64,000 nt of DNA. Source: Iris pallida. Lineage: Eukaryota > Streptophyta > Magnoliopsida > Asparagales > Iridaceae. Positions 10,299 to 21,399 of the stretch are shown piece after piece. The notes beneath the pieces are model-generated. The model searched no databases. It worked only from the letters and a program-made list of their open reading frames with translations, and had not been told where the DNA came from. Every line of letters begins with the position of its first letter. The stretch's first letter is position 1. A program made the position numbers and the translations under genes. The DNA is taken from contig JANAVB010005597.1 of NCBI GenBank assembly GCA_029216955.1, positions 44,513,466 to 44,577,465 of the forward strand. Reading direction: 5' to 3'.

Positions 10299-11088
10299 CA
10301 GCTGAGAAGATGGAAGCGGTGGCTCCATTGGTGAGAGAATTGAGCTGCAACTCGACCCTTCTGAGGAAATCCATGGCTTCCTGCAGCGGCCTCGCTAGCT
10401 CCTCTCTGTACTTCACCAGCATATTACAATAGGCCTCCTATAATATAAAAGAGAGAGCGACCAGCATGTCATTCTTATCCAAACATATTTAACTGCGGAG
10501 TTCTTGATGTAAATAAAAAAGAAAAAAGAAAAAAAGAAATAGCACGAGTCACCATGAACTGATCGAGCTCGGGATCTGCTGTTGTGGCATCGCGGCGGCA
10601 GGATGCTGTCGACGCCTGCTGCCGCACCTCGATCTCCCGTGCGGTCGCGGACAGCTGCTCCGCCACATCCGGTGGCGCTCCGACCTGCCAGAAACAAAAT
10701 TTTCGGAGGTTCTAAATTTAGTAAAGAACAAATATATATGTGTTGTGAACGGGTCGGGGAGTGCCTTTTGGCAGTCCATGTAGGCTGCGAGGAGGGTGGA
10801 GTACTGGGGGTGGGAGACGATCTTGGCCTTGAGCCCGTCTTCGTCGGCATGTCCAGTGCTACTGTTGAAGCTTGGTCTTCCGTATGGGTTGTGGAAATAG
10901 GCGGCTCCTCCGGCCTCTAGCTTGGGCTGGAGGTGGCTGGAGTTAGGGTTAGGGTTAGGGTTGAAGAAGCGGGGCTGGTGATGAGGAGGCTGTGATGGTG
11001 GCGTAGATGCTGATGAGGAGGGCAAGTACATGGGAGCTGCTCTTGCTCTTGAGCTGGTTCCACCACCAAGCTGTGAGAAGTCCTCCAT
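10299..11088 (-). CDS. Class I KNOX homeobox gene, exons 1-3 (MEINOX part)
   Basis: Encodes the N-terminal part of a class I KNOX transcription factor, a nuclear TALE-class regulator of meristem identity. Exon 1 is 11088-10765 (108 codons), exon 2 is 10684-10553 (44 codons), exon 3 is 10437-10299 (139 nt). The start is the ATG of MEDFSQLGGG, after a CT-rich leader. Residues 1-85 are Ser/Pro/Asn-rich. KNOX1 covers about 85-130 (KAKIVSHPQY...DCQK, VGAPPDVAEQL). KNOX2 covers about 146-196 (DPELDQFM, EAYCNMLVKYREELARP, FLRRVELQLNSL), where BELL partners bind in this family. Introns 2 and 3 have GT donors. Intron 1 (80 nt) has a GC donor. The exon boundaries match the conserved KNOX pattern. ELK and homeodomain exons are not visible to the left edge of the window. 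The start resembles BP/KNAT1-type proteins, but the exact orthologue is uncertain. It could be intact with a huge intron 3, truncated, or a homeodomain-less form. Confidence 0.88.
10944..10962. repeat. Telomere-like repeat inside KNOX exon 1
   Basis: Three consecutive TTAGGG-type units on the plus strand. In the KNOX frame (minus strand) they encode the Asn-Pro run FFNPNPNPNSS. Confidence 0.85.
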
Positions 11089-11249
11089 TAGTCTTTCGTT
11101 CCAAGCTGGTTGAGAAAAGTAGAGCTTAAACTAAGACATGGAATGAACTGTGAAGGAATAGCTGGGAGGAAGGAAGAAGAGGAAGAAAATAAGAAGTGGT
11201 GATGTTAGATAGGTTCAGGACCTAGAGAGAGAAAGAAGTGTATGTGTTT

Positions 11250-11294
<45 letters not shown>

Positions 11295-11849
11295 GGGAAA
11301 GCCATGTCTGGTGGATTTCTTTTCCCATGTCAAATCAAGCAGACGGGAGTAGAGTTGTGACGGTGGAGTCTACCTCTACCAATGTGAAAGAAAACAAAGA
11401 AGTGTATGGTGACACAAATATATTTCATTATAAGTTATTAACTCAAACTCAAAATATATTTTAGAATAAATAAGTATATGCTGACACAAATTAATTTGAA
11501 AGAAAACAAAGAAGTGTACAAAAAACCATGATTATTTCATTAAAAAGAGGAGATTTTCATGCACACCAACTTTGATTTCATGCACACCAATTCCTATGTC
11601 GTGCAGGCTATTTGAAAATTGGCTGTGTAGTCCATAACTAGCTAGTGGTGTATATGAGTTATAAATTCTAGGGATATTTCAGTAAATGTCCCTTTTTAAA
11701 ATATAGAAACTTTATTCCCAGGCCCTTGGTTGGTTCGTTTCTTCCTCCTATCTACGCAATTCTCTGTCTTCGTTCGTGATCAAGTTAGACGAAGGTCTTG
11801 AAGTTTGAGAAGAATTGTTCTTTGGAGAGCACAGTATGATGAAAGTTGT
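11089..11849 (-). promoter_or_regulatory. KNOX leader and proximal upstream region
   Basis: The stretch between the KNOX ATG and the solo LTR. On the minus strand it starts as a CT-rich leader with a (CT)n microsatellite at 11250-11294 and further GAGAGA tracts at 11222-11232. Farther out is AT-rich DNA with a repeated ATGCACACCAA at about 11560 and 11580. No confident TATA box was chosen. Only about 760 bp of native sequence separates the start codon from the transposon. Confidence 0.55.
11250..11294. repeat. GA microsatellite in KNOX leader
   Basis: About 22 GA units with one interruption (GATAGAG). On the coding strand this is a CT tract 160-205 nt upstream of the KNOX ATG. Confidence 0.9.
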
Positions 11850-14281
11850 TATAATGTCGCTTCGCACGGCGCATTTGGTTGGCTTGTTAGATGCGATCAG
11901 AAAGTTGGACTATGACTTGGATTGAAAATCAGTAGAATTGAGACTGATGCAGTCTCTCTTAGCTGGCAAGATGGATTGAGTATTTGAACGTGGCTCGCTG
12001 GTGGAGCTACCTCTAGTGATAATACGTGTGCGATCGGAATAAGAAGACACTTTATACAATGTGAGTGCAACTGTCTTTCCTCCTTCCTACTCCTTCATGC
12101 TTAATAAAATGGAGTATTGTGATACTATGAATTATTCCTAAATGACCCATGTCTTAGTTGCTGGATAATAAGAGATGCTTATGTTACCTAATATTGAAAT
12201 AAATAACACATAAACATTGAACTGCTGAATGAATCACACTTGAACTGTTAATGTGACTTGATGCCTGAGAATGAATTTATAATACCCCATATGCTTAATG
12301 TTGTCGGAACAAGTAAAACACTTGAATAATGAGATGTCTTGTTAACGATAGATGAGAACTGAACTAGCTATGCTATCGACCCAATGAACCGAAATGAAAC
12401 ACTTGAATCATGTACACTTTATATAACTGTTGGAAAGATATAAAATGTTGCATGTTTCTTATAAGCAATGAAAGAATTATTAAATGTCCCTATGAAATGA
12501 ATGAATGTTATATTCCTTGTCGAAAGGAACGATATGAAAAATATTGTGATGAGTTGATGTAATGAGAAATGATGCGGCTTGGGATCGCTGGGATCACCAA
12601 GTGAAATGATGGTAATATTGGAAAGGAATGAGTCATTGAACATGACATGAATGAGATGAATGATGATGCACTGTTGCCTTCTTTTAATATTTTATCATGC
12701 AATTTTGTGCACGATCGAGTCGGACACCCATTCGTATGGTCATGGACAACTTGTACAAAAGGTATTATTTCCTCGGACGGTTCCCAGGACCCTAGGGACC
12801 GACTCGACCTAGGAGAAAATGCAACATGCTTTGGTGGCATGCTTGGTATCAGGACATTCATTTCGGGATCGCAACCCGGATGAATGGTGCGTCGCATACC
12901 CATGAAGTCCTATATGGCAAGTCCAAAATAGTGCATAACACCAGTGGTCATGTAGTCATGATGCACGCTAATGAATGTTTTGTGCAGGCAGAGTAAGTAT
13001 ATTGTCTAACCTGTATTTGATGCATGAACGAGGAGTTGGCTATCGGTAAAAAATTACTTAAATGTGATATATGCAATATATATATGTTGTTCAACTTGCT
13101 TTCTTAACATGCTAAACAAAATGGTGCTGTGATGTTACCTTTCAAATGAGAACTTGCCTAACATATTAAATACAGTATGCTAGAAAGATGCATTGCTACG
13201 AATACTGGCACTACTAAAATATCATCTAATAGCGACGTAATTTAGCGACGGCAAGCAATGACGTCGCTAGTGACGAATTGCGACCAAATTGTAATCTGCG
13301 ACAAGCCTATACGCGACATCCATGTTTCGTCGCTACGTACGTCGCTAATAGAAATTAGCGACGGATTTGCCTTTTTTAGCGACGTACTCTGACGTCGCTA
13401 AAAGGGGTTATTTTAGTAGTGTGGTTGATCAGGATATAAATGCTAAACTGTTGCTATAAAGTAAAATATGAGAACACTTGTTGCCTATGAACCTCAATGT
13501 TAATGACATAAAACTGTTTACATGCTTCGATATGATATGGCCCATGAATTGTAAACTGATGCTAGGCCCCACATAGAAAGTTCATTCTAATTAAATGCTT
13601 CCTAAAATTGACTACTTAGTGTCGATTTAGGCGAGTGGACGTGATTCTGCTCGCCAGTACATAGATGATGTACTGATCCATGTTATGGACACTCTTTTTA
13701 GGTGCTCGTGCTTGGAAAGTTCTCTACACGAATATTGGCTCGATCGGTCATCCGGCATTGAAGATTTGTTGGGCATGCAGAAGCTCTTTTTGCAAAAGAT
13801 GATGTCTTCTGTTTATAAAGGGCATAATGTATAGAACATTGTAACCAATTGTACCAGTGAGTTGTAAGCCAAGTCGGTATATCCAGTTGTAATTGAATGT
13901 ATTCAAGATGGCTATCAATGTAAAGTGAAATATGTTATCAGCTTTGTATTCCATTACAAGTCCTATATTCTACTTCAATTATCAATAAAGAGAATATATT
14001 TTTATATATCTCTGTGCAACTTCCAGTTATCTGCTTATCTCCGCTACTTCCAAATCAGTAATGTGTTTCTATTTTGATGGAAAATATATGTTCTTATTAT
14101 CTTCAATTTGTCTGCTTGCGTGCGCTACGAGGTGTTTCTATTTGAAAATAATCAATTATGTACCGTCTTTGCCTTGTACAAGTGCAATATCAGATTTGTA
14201 CGACATCACACCCAAGCGAGGACGATCGATTCTAAGAGATAAATACGAGGATAAATAACTCTACAAAATCGAGGCGTGACA
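11850..14281. mobile_element. Solo LTR (family 1) upstream of KNOX
   Basis: The ends read TATAATGTCGC... and ...GAGGCGTGACA. The direct repeat GTTGT flanks it exactly (11845-11849 and 14282-14286). It is homologous along its length, in opposite orientation, to 54,914-57,163, for example the block near 12,951-12,990 against 56,061-56,100. Without the MITE it carries it is about 2.2 kb, close to the 2,250 bp of the second copy. No gag-pol is present, so it is a solo LTR left by LTR-LTR recombination. The TGTCACGCCCCG-type terminus suggests a gypsy family. Transcriptional direction is not clear. Confidence 0.85.
13209..13421. mobile_element. CACTA-type MITE (213 bp)
   Basis: Terminal inverted repeats CACTACTAAAATA at the left and TATTTTAGTAGTG at the right. 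The 3-bp target duplication TGG lies at 13206-13208 and 13422-13424, as CACTA transposons make. The interior holds repeated GCGACG/CGTCGC subterminal motifs in both orientations and no ORF. It is nested in the solo LTR, and the homologous LTR at 55 kb appears to lack it. Confidence 0.9.
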
Positions 14282-14286
14282 GTTGT

Positions 14287-14670
14287 AAGCTGTGTTCAGG
14301 GAAGGGTTGGAGGGGGGTAATTGTCTATCGTTGGCCCCTATGGTAGAATCAGTCGGGGAGACCTGAGAGGCAGTGGTTTACCCTGTGGCGGATGTCAGCG
14401 GTTCAAGTCCATTATATACCTCCATTATTTGAAAATATTAGCAAATGTCCTCATTTTTTTGTAAATCAGACAATTTTGGTTAAATAGTGGAATTTATCTT
14501 AAAATTTTATTTGTTCCATACAAATGAATGGACATTTGCTAACTCTTTTAAAATGTGGAGGAATATGCTAGTTTCTATATTTTGAATGTGGACATTTTAT
14601 TAAATATTTCTAAATTCTACAAATAAAGGTGTTCATTTCAAAACAAAGTTTACCAACGCAAGTCTCCTCT
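14287..14670. other. Intergenic, nothing recognised
   Basis: Resumes the sequence interrupted by the solo LTR. Contains a G-rich stretch at about 14310-14320 and AT-rich DNA; no gene or repeat boundary was seen. Confidence 0.4.
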
Positions 14671-14985
14671 ACCAATGTTTTAAAAATAGGACCGGTGATT
14701 GAACCAAATTTTTTTTGTATAGGTTGGATCGGGGTTCAATCAGAGTTCGAATAGACTTAGTTTTGTTTAGTTCAAATATTAGATAATATATTTGCATTTG
14801 CCTTTTGGTTTGGTTCTTAGCATGTTTGGTTTGGTTTAATTTCATAACTAGAAGGTCTCTCAAAACCAAACCAAGAACCAAATCCAAATCTCACGCGATA
14901 AATTTTTTATTTAAAAAAAATCGACCGGTTTATATGTGAACCGGTTCGGCTGGTTCACCAGTTAAACCCGGTTTTGTAAAAACTG
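14671..14985. mobile_element. Probable MITE with CCGGTT-type inverted ends
   Basis: The left end AATGTTTTAAAAATAGGACC and the right end ...AAACCCGGTTTTGTAAAAACTG are imperfect inverted repeats, each followed inward by a GGTTCA/TGAACC block (GTGATTGAACC and GGTTCACCAG). No ORF. This layout matches a common plant hAT-like MITE style. No 8-bp duplication could be confirmed, so ends and class are tentative. Confidence 0.45.
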
Positions 14986-15159
14986 ATAGTTCCTTAAAAA
15001 ATCCCGGCTCATGTCAGACAGATCCCTTTTTTTGGCACAACCTGTCAGACCTTGCGAACAATACGAACTATTGCGAGATGGAAAATGGTTTGAAGATTTC
15101 TGCAGGAAAGCTCTTTGTGGGCTAATTGGATGCGGAACAGATACCAAAATTAAGAAGAA

Positions 15160-15760
15160 AATTTTTTGGCATGTTCTTCTAATAATAATGAATCGGTGTC
15201 ATTTAAATAGTTAGTGACGCATCGGGTAGCGGTAATTCAGAAGGTGACGAGGGCCATAAAGGACGGCGAAGGGACTGCCCTTTGGTTGGATCTCTAGATC
15301 CAATACAAATGGCTCCTAAGATTGGTTGGAAGCCACGCCTCTCATGAGGCATATGCGAACATCAGAGTGGCAAGTATCTTGCAAGAAGGGGAGTGGAGGG
15401 CTGATGCTCACTGGTGCGAATCTATGTGCGGCGTATTCAGCAAGTCTAGATTGACCGAAGCCTTCAGGAAGACACTTCATTTTGGGAGGGTTCCCCGAAT
15501 GGTGACTTTGTGTATAAGGTTGTATATCACGAAGCCAGGTTAGGTGCAAGACTCCTGGTCATTTGCGAAAGTTGTTTGCTGCAAGGGGAGTGCCAGAAAA
15601 ATGTAATTATGCTTGTACAAGCTCTTAATGGGGAGGCTGCTCACTTTGGATAGGCTCTCTAGATTTGGTGTTCAAATTGGAACTCAAGTCTTGAGTGATG
15701 TGTGGCCTGGCACTAGACACATTGACTCACTTATTCTTTCAATGCGAGTTTGTAAAATCC
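15160..15760 (+). pseudogene. LINE ORF2 C-terminal remnant (zf-RVT region)
   Basis: Plus-strand fragment of the reverse-transcriptase zinc-binding region at the end of plant L1-type ORF2. KDGEGTALWLD fits the conserved GxGxxxxFWxD motif. The later MGRLLTLDRLSRFGVQ fits the GRLLTxDRLxRFG motif that precedes the CxxC...HLFFxC cluster, here degraded. Several frameshifts and stops separate the pieces, and no catalytic RT core is present. It is a 5'-truncated, dead insertion unrelated in orientation to the LINE at 26-32 kb. Confidence 0.65.
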
Positions 15761-16127
15761 CTCAAAATTTAAATGAATATTTAATTGAGTTAAATATATT
15801 TTACTAGATTTTTTTAACTATTCTTAGTTATTTTAATTCTATTTTTATTATATAAAAAGGGCCATAGTCATGGTTGAGTTTCGTTATATATGTTGACAAG
15901 AAAGTATGGCATGCCTCGTATAGTCGGGTGCCATGACTAGCATACTAGCTATGGTAGGGATGGCATAGTCATATTTTAGTCCCTTGCATGTTAGCAATTC
16001 AAGTTGTGGCCCAAGTCATATTTTGATTAATTAATTAGTTATATACGCCTTTTTGCCTTTTTAGGAGATCCAGTTTTACCAAACATTTCTGAACTTCTTT
16101 CAAACCAAATCCAAACCTACGTAGGAT
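15761..16127. other. Intergenic
   Basis: AT-rich stretch with a repeated TGGCAT...CATAGTC phrase at about 15905-15975; no gene recognised. Confidence 0.4.
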
Positions 16128-17087
16128 TGTAGGATCGATGGCACCTTAAGAGGGGGGCGAATAGAGTACAACGAAAAATATTTACCAATTTAAAAACTAA
16201 GCTGGTGAAGTAGATATTTAAATAAATTTGAATGCAATAAAGTAAAGCAATAAGTAAATGGAGGGCAAGAAAGCAATACGTAAACAATAAAGTTTATACT
16301 AGCTTTCTTCTGAGAGGACTAGTCCAGTTCGCGAGAACTCTTGCTCACTATAATCCACTATTTTTAATAGAGATTACACCGCGTGCTTTACTCCGAAGAA
16401 CACGCCAACTTCAACACCGTCGTGTTTTTATCCGAAATCCACGATCAAACTTCAAAACACCTTTCTGAGAAAAGCCTTTTTATGCCAAGCTTGTATAACT
16501 CGAATACTCCTAATCGAAAACCACCGGCACTAGAAGGATGTGATTTGTCTTGGAGATTTGAAGATTTAGGCTCTTTAAAGTAGATAGAAAGCTTAGAAAT
16601 AGAAATAGAAGATGAAGATTAAATGAGTGAGTAGGAATAAAAAATTCTTCTCTTTTTATAGGATTTTCTAGGACAGATTCGGGCAGAACTCGGCGTTCAT
16701 AAATTTGAACGTTGTAGATCCAAAAGAATAGGAAAATACAGCTGACCAGGAGTGATCATAGGGGACCGAGTTCGGTCCGAGTTCGGGCAGAACTCTGGCC
16801 GAGTTTGGTTGCTATGGTTTTAGGGTCATTTGATTTGGTTTTGCTTTTGGATATTGGTTTGACTTGGGATCAAAGAAGGATTGGTTTGTTTTTGGTTCAT
16901 GATAGAACTTCTAAATGCCAGTGCATGATTCTGGCACATAATTTTCTAGACTCAATAAAAAATTACAGAATAAAGTGTAAAAGTATAGTTGAGATAAAAT
17001 ATGTAATCTTCTGTTTCTTTTCATTTCGAGCTCGGAGTTTTAAGTCAATTATCGAAATCGGTTTGACCCTGACTGAATGGGCCAACA
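16128..17087 (-). repeat. 3' LTR of decayed SIRE-type element
   Basis: Starts TGTAGGATCGATGG and ends GGGCCAACA on the plus strand, followed by ATCTCTCCC, the complement of a polypurine tract (GGGAGAGAT). Contains the palindromic GAGTTCGG/CCGAACTC-type motifs at about 16755-16805. Confidence 0.8.
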
Positions 17088-17576
17088 ATCTCTCCCATTT
17101 TAATAATTTGACAAAACTACGATTGATACTTAAGAAGTTATTCAGCTCAGTTCGGAAGAAGACTTGATGTTGTACGGAAGGTACTGAAGTAGATTTTTGG
17201 CTTTAAATATTGGTACAATGTATTTGCTCCAACGTAATATACGGTCAAGTCTTGTTACTCCTCCATAACAAAACATATCGACTGAATATCTAAAAAAGTC
17301 TAGAAAAACAAGACTTCCAAAAATAATTTAGAGCTTAACTTTGATTTATTACTCATGTAGCATAATAACTGATAAATTAAGAACATAATCAATGTAAGTA
17401 TCTATCATATTACTCTTCCGTTTTGTCACATAAGCAAAATGCTATAACAATTAAATAACAGTAATCAGCACAACCAAGAGTGGAGCAGAATATTAACATT
17501 AAATATTAAACAATGCAAAGTGCTGAAAATAAAAAATACTGATATAAACTGAAGTAGATAGAGTTCATACAACTAA

Positions 17577-18908
17577 TCAAATAAACTGAAACTGATAATG
17601 CCTGAAAGAAGCATTTACCACTAATACATAGTAAAAAAAAAAATCTAAAAACATAACTAGTGATGGTCTATCACGAGGAAACATATCCTTAATCATCATC
17701 ATCATCAGCACCTGCCATCCTAGAAGGACCGGTCTCAGCAGAACGGTTGAGATCATAACGGGCAGCAGCAGATCAGTCAAAGTATCACTGAGCCTCTGGA
17801 TCATCAATGCGATACCCAAGTCTAGTGGGATCACGGACCATAGGTATAGGACTACTAGGGTTGTGAGCAAGGCTGTACGAAACATCCCATATGGAGTTGG
17901 ATATGGCCTGAAGCTGAAGGGTGGTATGAAAGTCGATAGCTCAAAACTGATCCAACATCAGAGCCTGAAGGGACTCAAGAGTAACACCACCGGAAAGATG
18001 AGTAGCATGGGTGTCAGCAGGAGGTAGATGAGGAGCCTGAGCTGTAGGAGCAAGTGCAGTACGATGATGTTCATGAAGATAAGCAGGAGGGCCATCCTGT
18101 GGACAATCATCAAGCATAACCTCAAAGAACTAAAATATGTAAGGCATATACATTGCATAGAGAAGTCGTCGCGATTTCTTGCGACACATTTCCATAGAGG
18201 CGATGATAGTCTTAGGCAGATTGAAGGGGACATGAAAATGGAGATGATAGATATCAGAAAGCTCTAACTATGAAATCTCATCAGTAGCGATATTCTTTGG
18301 AATAATGGTAGAGAATATCATTCTATGAAGGTCATAGAAGTAGTTGTTCAAGTGTTTAGGAAGAAAAGTGTCTTGAGGTCGAGGGTTTGGTACACATAAT
18401 GAATTATGAAATGAAACAAAAGTTGTCCTATCAGGAAATTACACCAAGGTGATATCAACTATATGCTCCCCCAACATGGAAAACGTTTAGCATAATTGCC
18501 AAATCACCGGCATCAAACTCAATGTCAATTCTGCCAACTTTCGTACCGTTAGTGACCGATATTTCTTGTTAGTGACAGATAAATTATAATAGAACATGCA
18601 TATAGCATTTGAATATATTAGAAAACTAGATTGACTAAATCTAGCAACTCAAAGCGTTCAAAAACATTTACGTCATCCGAAAATAATGTGAAGTTGATAG
18701 GAGAACCCAGACAAATCTTTCTTTGATGAAAGTCACTAAACTATTCATTGGATGCATCTTGTGACACAAAAATAAAATCATTAAAGAAGTCAGAATCCTG
18801 TTTGGAGGGACTGAATAGTGAGAAGGAGGCCGCCTCATGAGGAGTAGTGTACGCACCTTCATCAACTTTTCTTTTCTTTTTGGAAGAATGAGGAATTTTA
18901 GGAGCCAT
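17577..18908 (-). pseudogene. Extra (envelope-position) ORF, decayed copy
   Basis: Begins MAPK at 18908, like the 424-codon ORF at 42,995, and keeps blocks such as FIFVSQDASNE and FSDF in the same order. It then breaks into short frames. It lies between pol and the 3' LTR on the coding strand. Function unknown. Its value is in comparison with the better copy. Confidence 0.7.
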
Positions 18909-19480
18909 ATGAAATTGAAAAGGTTGTAAAGAGTGAAAATATACCAAAATTGATGGTAGACTGTTGAAAAGAACTTCGAGAGATCTCCGATTCTAAGTTT
19001 TGAGAGCTTGAGAGGCTTGAAGGAAGGAGAACTAGAAAGTTAGGGTTAGGGTTTTCGGTGGAGTTTTTGGAGGTTTTGGTGAAGAAGATGGTGATATGAG
19101 GGTTTAAATAAAGAGAAGACCCGATTGTCCAGCTTTTGTTCGGATTCACGCAGACCGAATTCGGCCAGAACTCTGACCGAGTTCGGTCCCTGGGTAATCA
19201 GGACAAACTTTGGAAAGTGTGTGATAGAGTTTTAACATAAATACGAAATTAATTAGAAATAGTCATATTGATAAAAAATAATCAATATTAAGGAATTAAA
19301 ACACATAAATCATATAGAATATTCTAGGTTAGCTGTAGGGGCCAGATCCCTGCTAGCAGTAGTCCGAAGACTAGTACACCGTGTTACTTCAGGCTATTTA
19401 CACCTATGTGACAGAAGGACCCTTTCGGCTTATAACCAAAATAATTTCAACGAATTTATGAGTCTTAATCAAATAATATT
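18909..19480 (-). promoter_or_regulatory. pol-to-extra-ORF spacer with LTR-like motifs
   Basis: Non-coding gap upstream of the extra ORF. It carries a telo-box-like TTAGGGTTAGGG at about 19040-19052, a TATTTAAACC stretch on the minus strand near 19,100, and the palindromic GAATTCGG...CCGAACTC-type motif at 19151-19187. A block at 19328-19437 is conserved with 43,600-43,708. The same order recurs in the 40-50 kb element. Confidence 0.55.
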
Positions 19481-20634
19481 TGATTATGTTATTTTAACAT
19501 CCAAAATTTCTAATTCTCTTTGTATAAAGTTAAAACGATCATCAGCCAAGGGCGTAGTAAAGATGTCAGCTAGTTGATGTTCAGTGCCAACAAATTTCAA
19601 ATTAATATCTTCCTATAAAACATGATCTCTAAGGAAGTTATGTCTAATTTCTATGTGTTTAGTGCAAGAATGACATATAGAATTATTCGTGAGATTAATG
19701 GAACTAGTGTTATCGCAGTAAATAGGAATGTGGTTAAACGATAACTGATAGTCTTTCAAAGTTTGTTTCATACACAAAATTTGAGCACAACAACGTCCTA
19801 AGGCTATATATTCGGCCGTGGTTGTTGATAATGCAACAAAATTTTATTTCTTAGAAAACTAGGAGACTAATGACTTTTCTAAAAGTTGACTTGTGCCACT
19901 GGTACTTTTACGATCGACTTTGTATCTGGCAAAATTTGCGTCCGAGAAACCTATCAGGTCAAACGAATCAGTTTTGGGATACCAAAGACCAGTCATCAAA
20001 GTTTCTTTAAGGTATCGCAGGATACGCTTAACGGCACTCACATGTGATTCTTTAGGACAAGCCTGATATCTTGCACATAAGCATACATAAAATATAATGT
20101 CAGGCCGACTAGCAGTTAAGTATAGTAAACTATCAATCATAACTATATACTTACGTGCGTCAGTTAGTGTATCACTTTCATCTATATCAAGCTTTCTAAA
20201 CGTTTCCATAGGTGTGATGATAGGTTCGACGTTATCCATGTCAAAAAAATTTAGCAAGTCTTTTGTGTACTTTGCTTGATTGATGAATATTCCTTGTGAA
20301 TTTTGCTTGATTTGTATTCCGAGAAAGAATGCTAGTTTTTCTATCATGCTCATTTTGAATTCATTCTGCATACACTTAACAAATTTGTTACATAACATCT
20401 CATTAGTTAATACGAAAATTATGTCATCTACATATATCTACACTAATAAAATATTTTTATCCAAAAATTTTATAAAGAGAGTAGAATCAACCTTCCCTTT
20501 TGAAAATTCGTGTTCAAGTAAGAAGGAACTAAGACGCTCATACCATGTACGAGGTGCTTGTTTAAAACTGTAGAGAGTCTTGCGAAACTTGAATACGTGA
20601 TCAGGATTTTTGAAATCTTCAAAGCCAGGAGGTT
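19481..20634 (-). pseudogene. Copia RT/RNase H fragment of decayed SIRE-type element
   Basis: The C-terminal part of RT and RNase H. It shows PPGFEDF, KQAPRTWYERL, then QIYVDDIIF with the catalytic YVDD, FFLGIQIKQ, TASRPDIIFYVCLCARYQ, AVKRILRYLK and GFSDANFA, ending in degraded RNase H. The gag frame abuts this piece directly at about 20,635 through an internal deletion, so the polyprotein cannot be functional. Aligns with 44,900-43,763 of the intact relative. Confidence 0.85.
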
Positions 20635-21390
20635 GTTTTGTGGTTAGCTTTAAACGCTATCGCCTTCTCTTTTGGAGCTGACTTTTCAAAATCATTAAGG
20701 TCTAGCTCATGCGTTATAAGCTTTTCCATAAGGGTTTCAAGAGTCATTGTTGTGAGATTATTTCTTTCAATAAGGGTTGTCGCTTTAGGATTACAATTCT
20801 TGGTTAGCCCACGAAGCACCTTCCGAATCTTCTCATGATTGTTGTATTCTTTTCTAAGGGAAGATAGAGGATTAATAATATCTAAAAACCGAGTAAACAT
20901 ATTTGTGATAGTCTCATTAGGCTTCATTTTGAACGCCTCAAACTCTTGTGTTTGTCGTGAGATTTTGGACTCCTTCACTTGTGAAGTGTCTTCATGAGTG
21001 ACCTTAAGAAGTTTCTAAACCTCGTGAGACGTGACATACGTTGAAACTTTATTGAACTCAGTTCTATCTATATCACAGAATAAAGCATTAATAGCTTTTG
21101 CATCAAGGCTAGCTTGTTTCTTTTCATTGTCGGTATATCTATGAAATAATTTTTCAACTAATTCACCCTCTACCACAACAGGTAGTGGTTTCTTATAACC
21201 ATTCATAACAATCAACCATAAATCAAAATCAAAAGATATAAGGTAAAATCTCATACATGTCTTCCCGTACGTGTAGTTTGTGCCATCAAATAGGGGTGGC
21301 ATATTTTTTGTTTTGGCCTTCACTATTGCTTGGATATAAGGATGCCATATCTCAAGGAGTTTTAATCTAACTAGAGATAAACTGTTCTTT
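20635..21390 (-). pseudogene. Copia gag fragment of decayed SIRE-type element
   Basis: UBN2-type gag: PPLFDGTNYTY, SLDAKAINALFC, EFEAFKMKPNETI, then MTLETLMEKLITHELDL. Matches the gag at 48.0-48.8 kb nearly block by block. Ends at the internal deletion, so the zinc knuckles and coiled coil are missing. Confidence 0.85.
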
Positions 21391-21399
21391 GACACCAAT
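21386..21399 (-). other. Primer-binding-site position of decayed SIRE-type element
   Basis: On the minus strand ATTGGTGTCAAAGAAC follows the CCTACA end of the LTR. It is degenerate relative to TTGGTATCAGAGC but sits where the primer site belongs. Confidence 0.45.
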
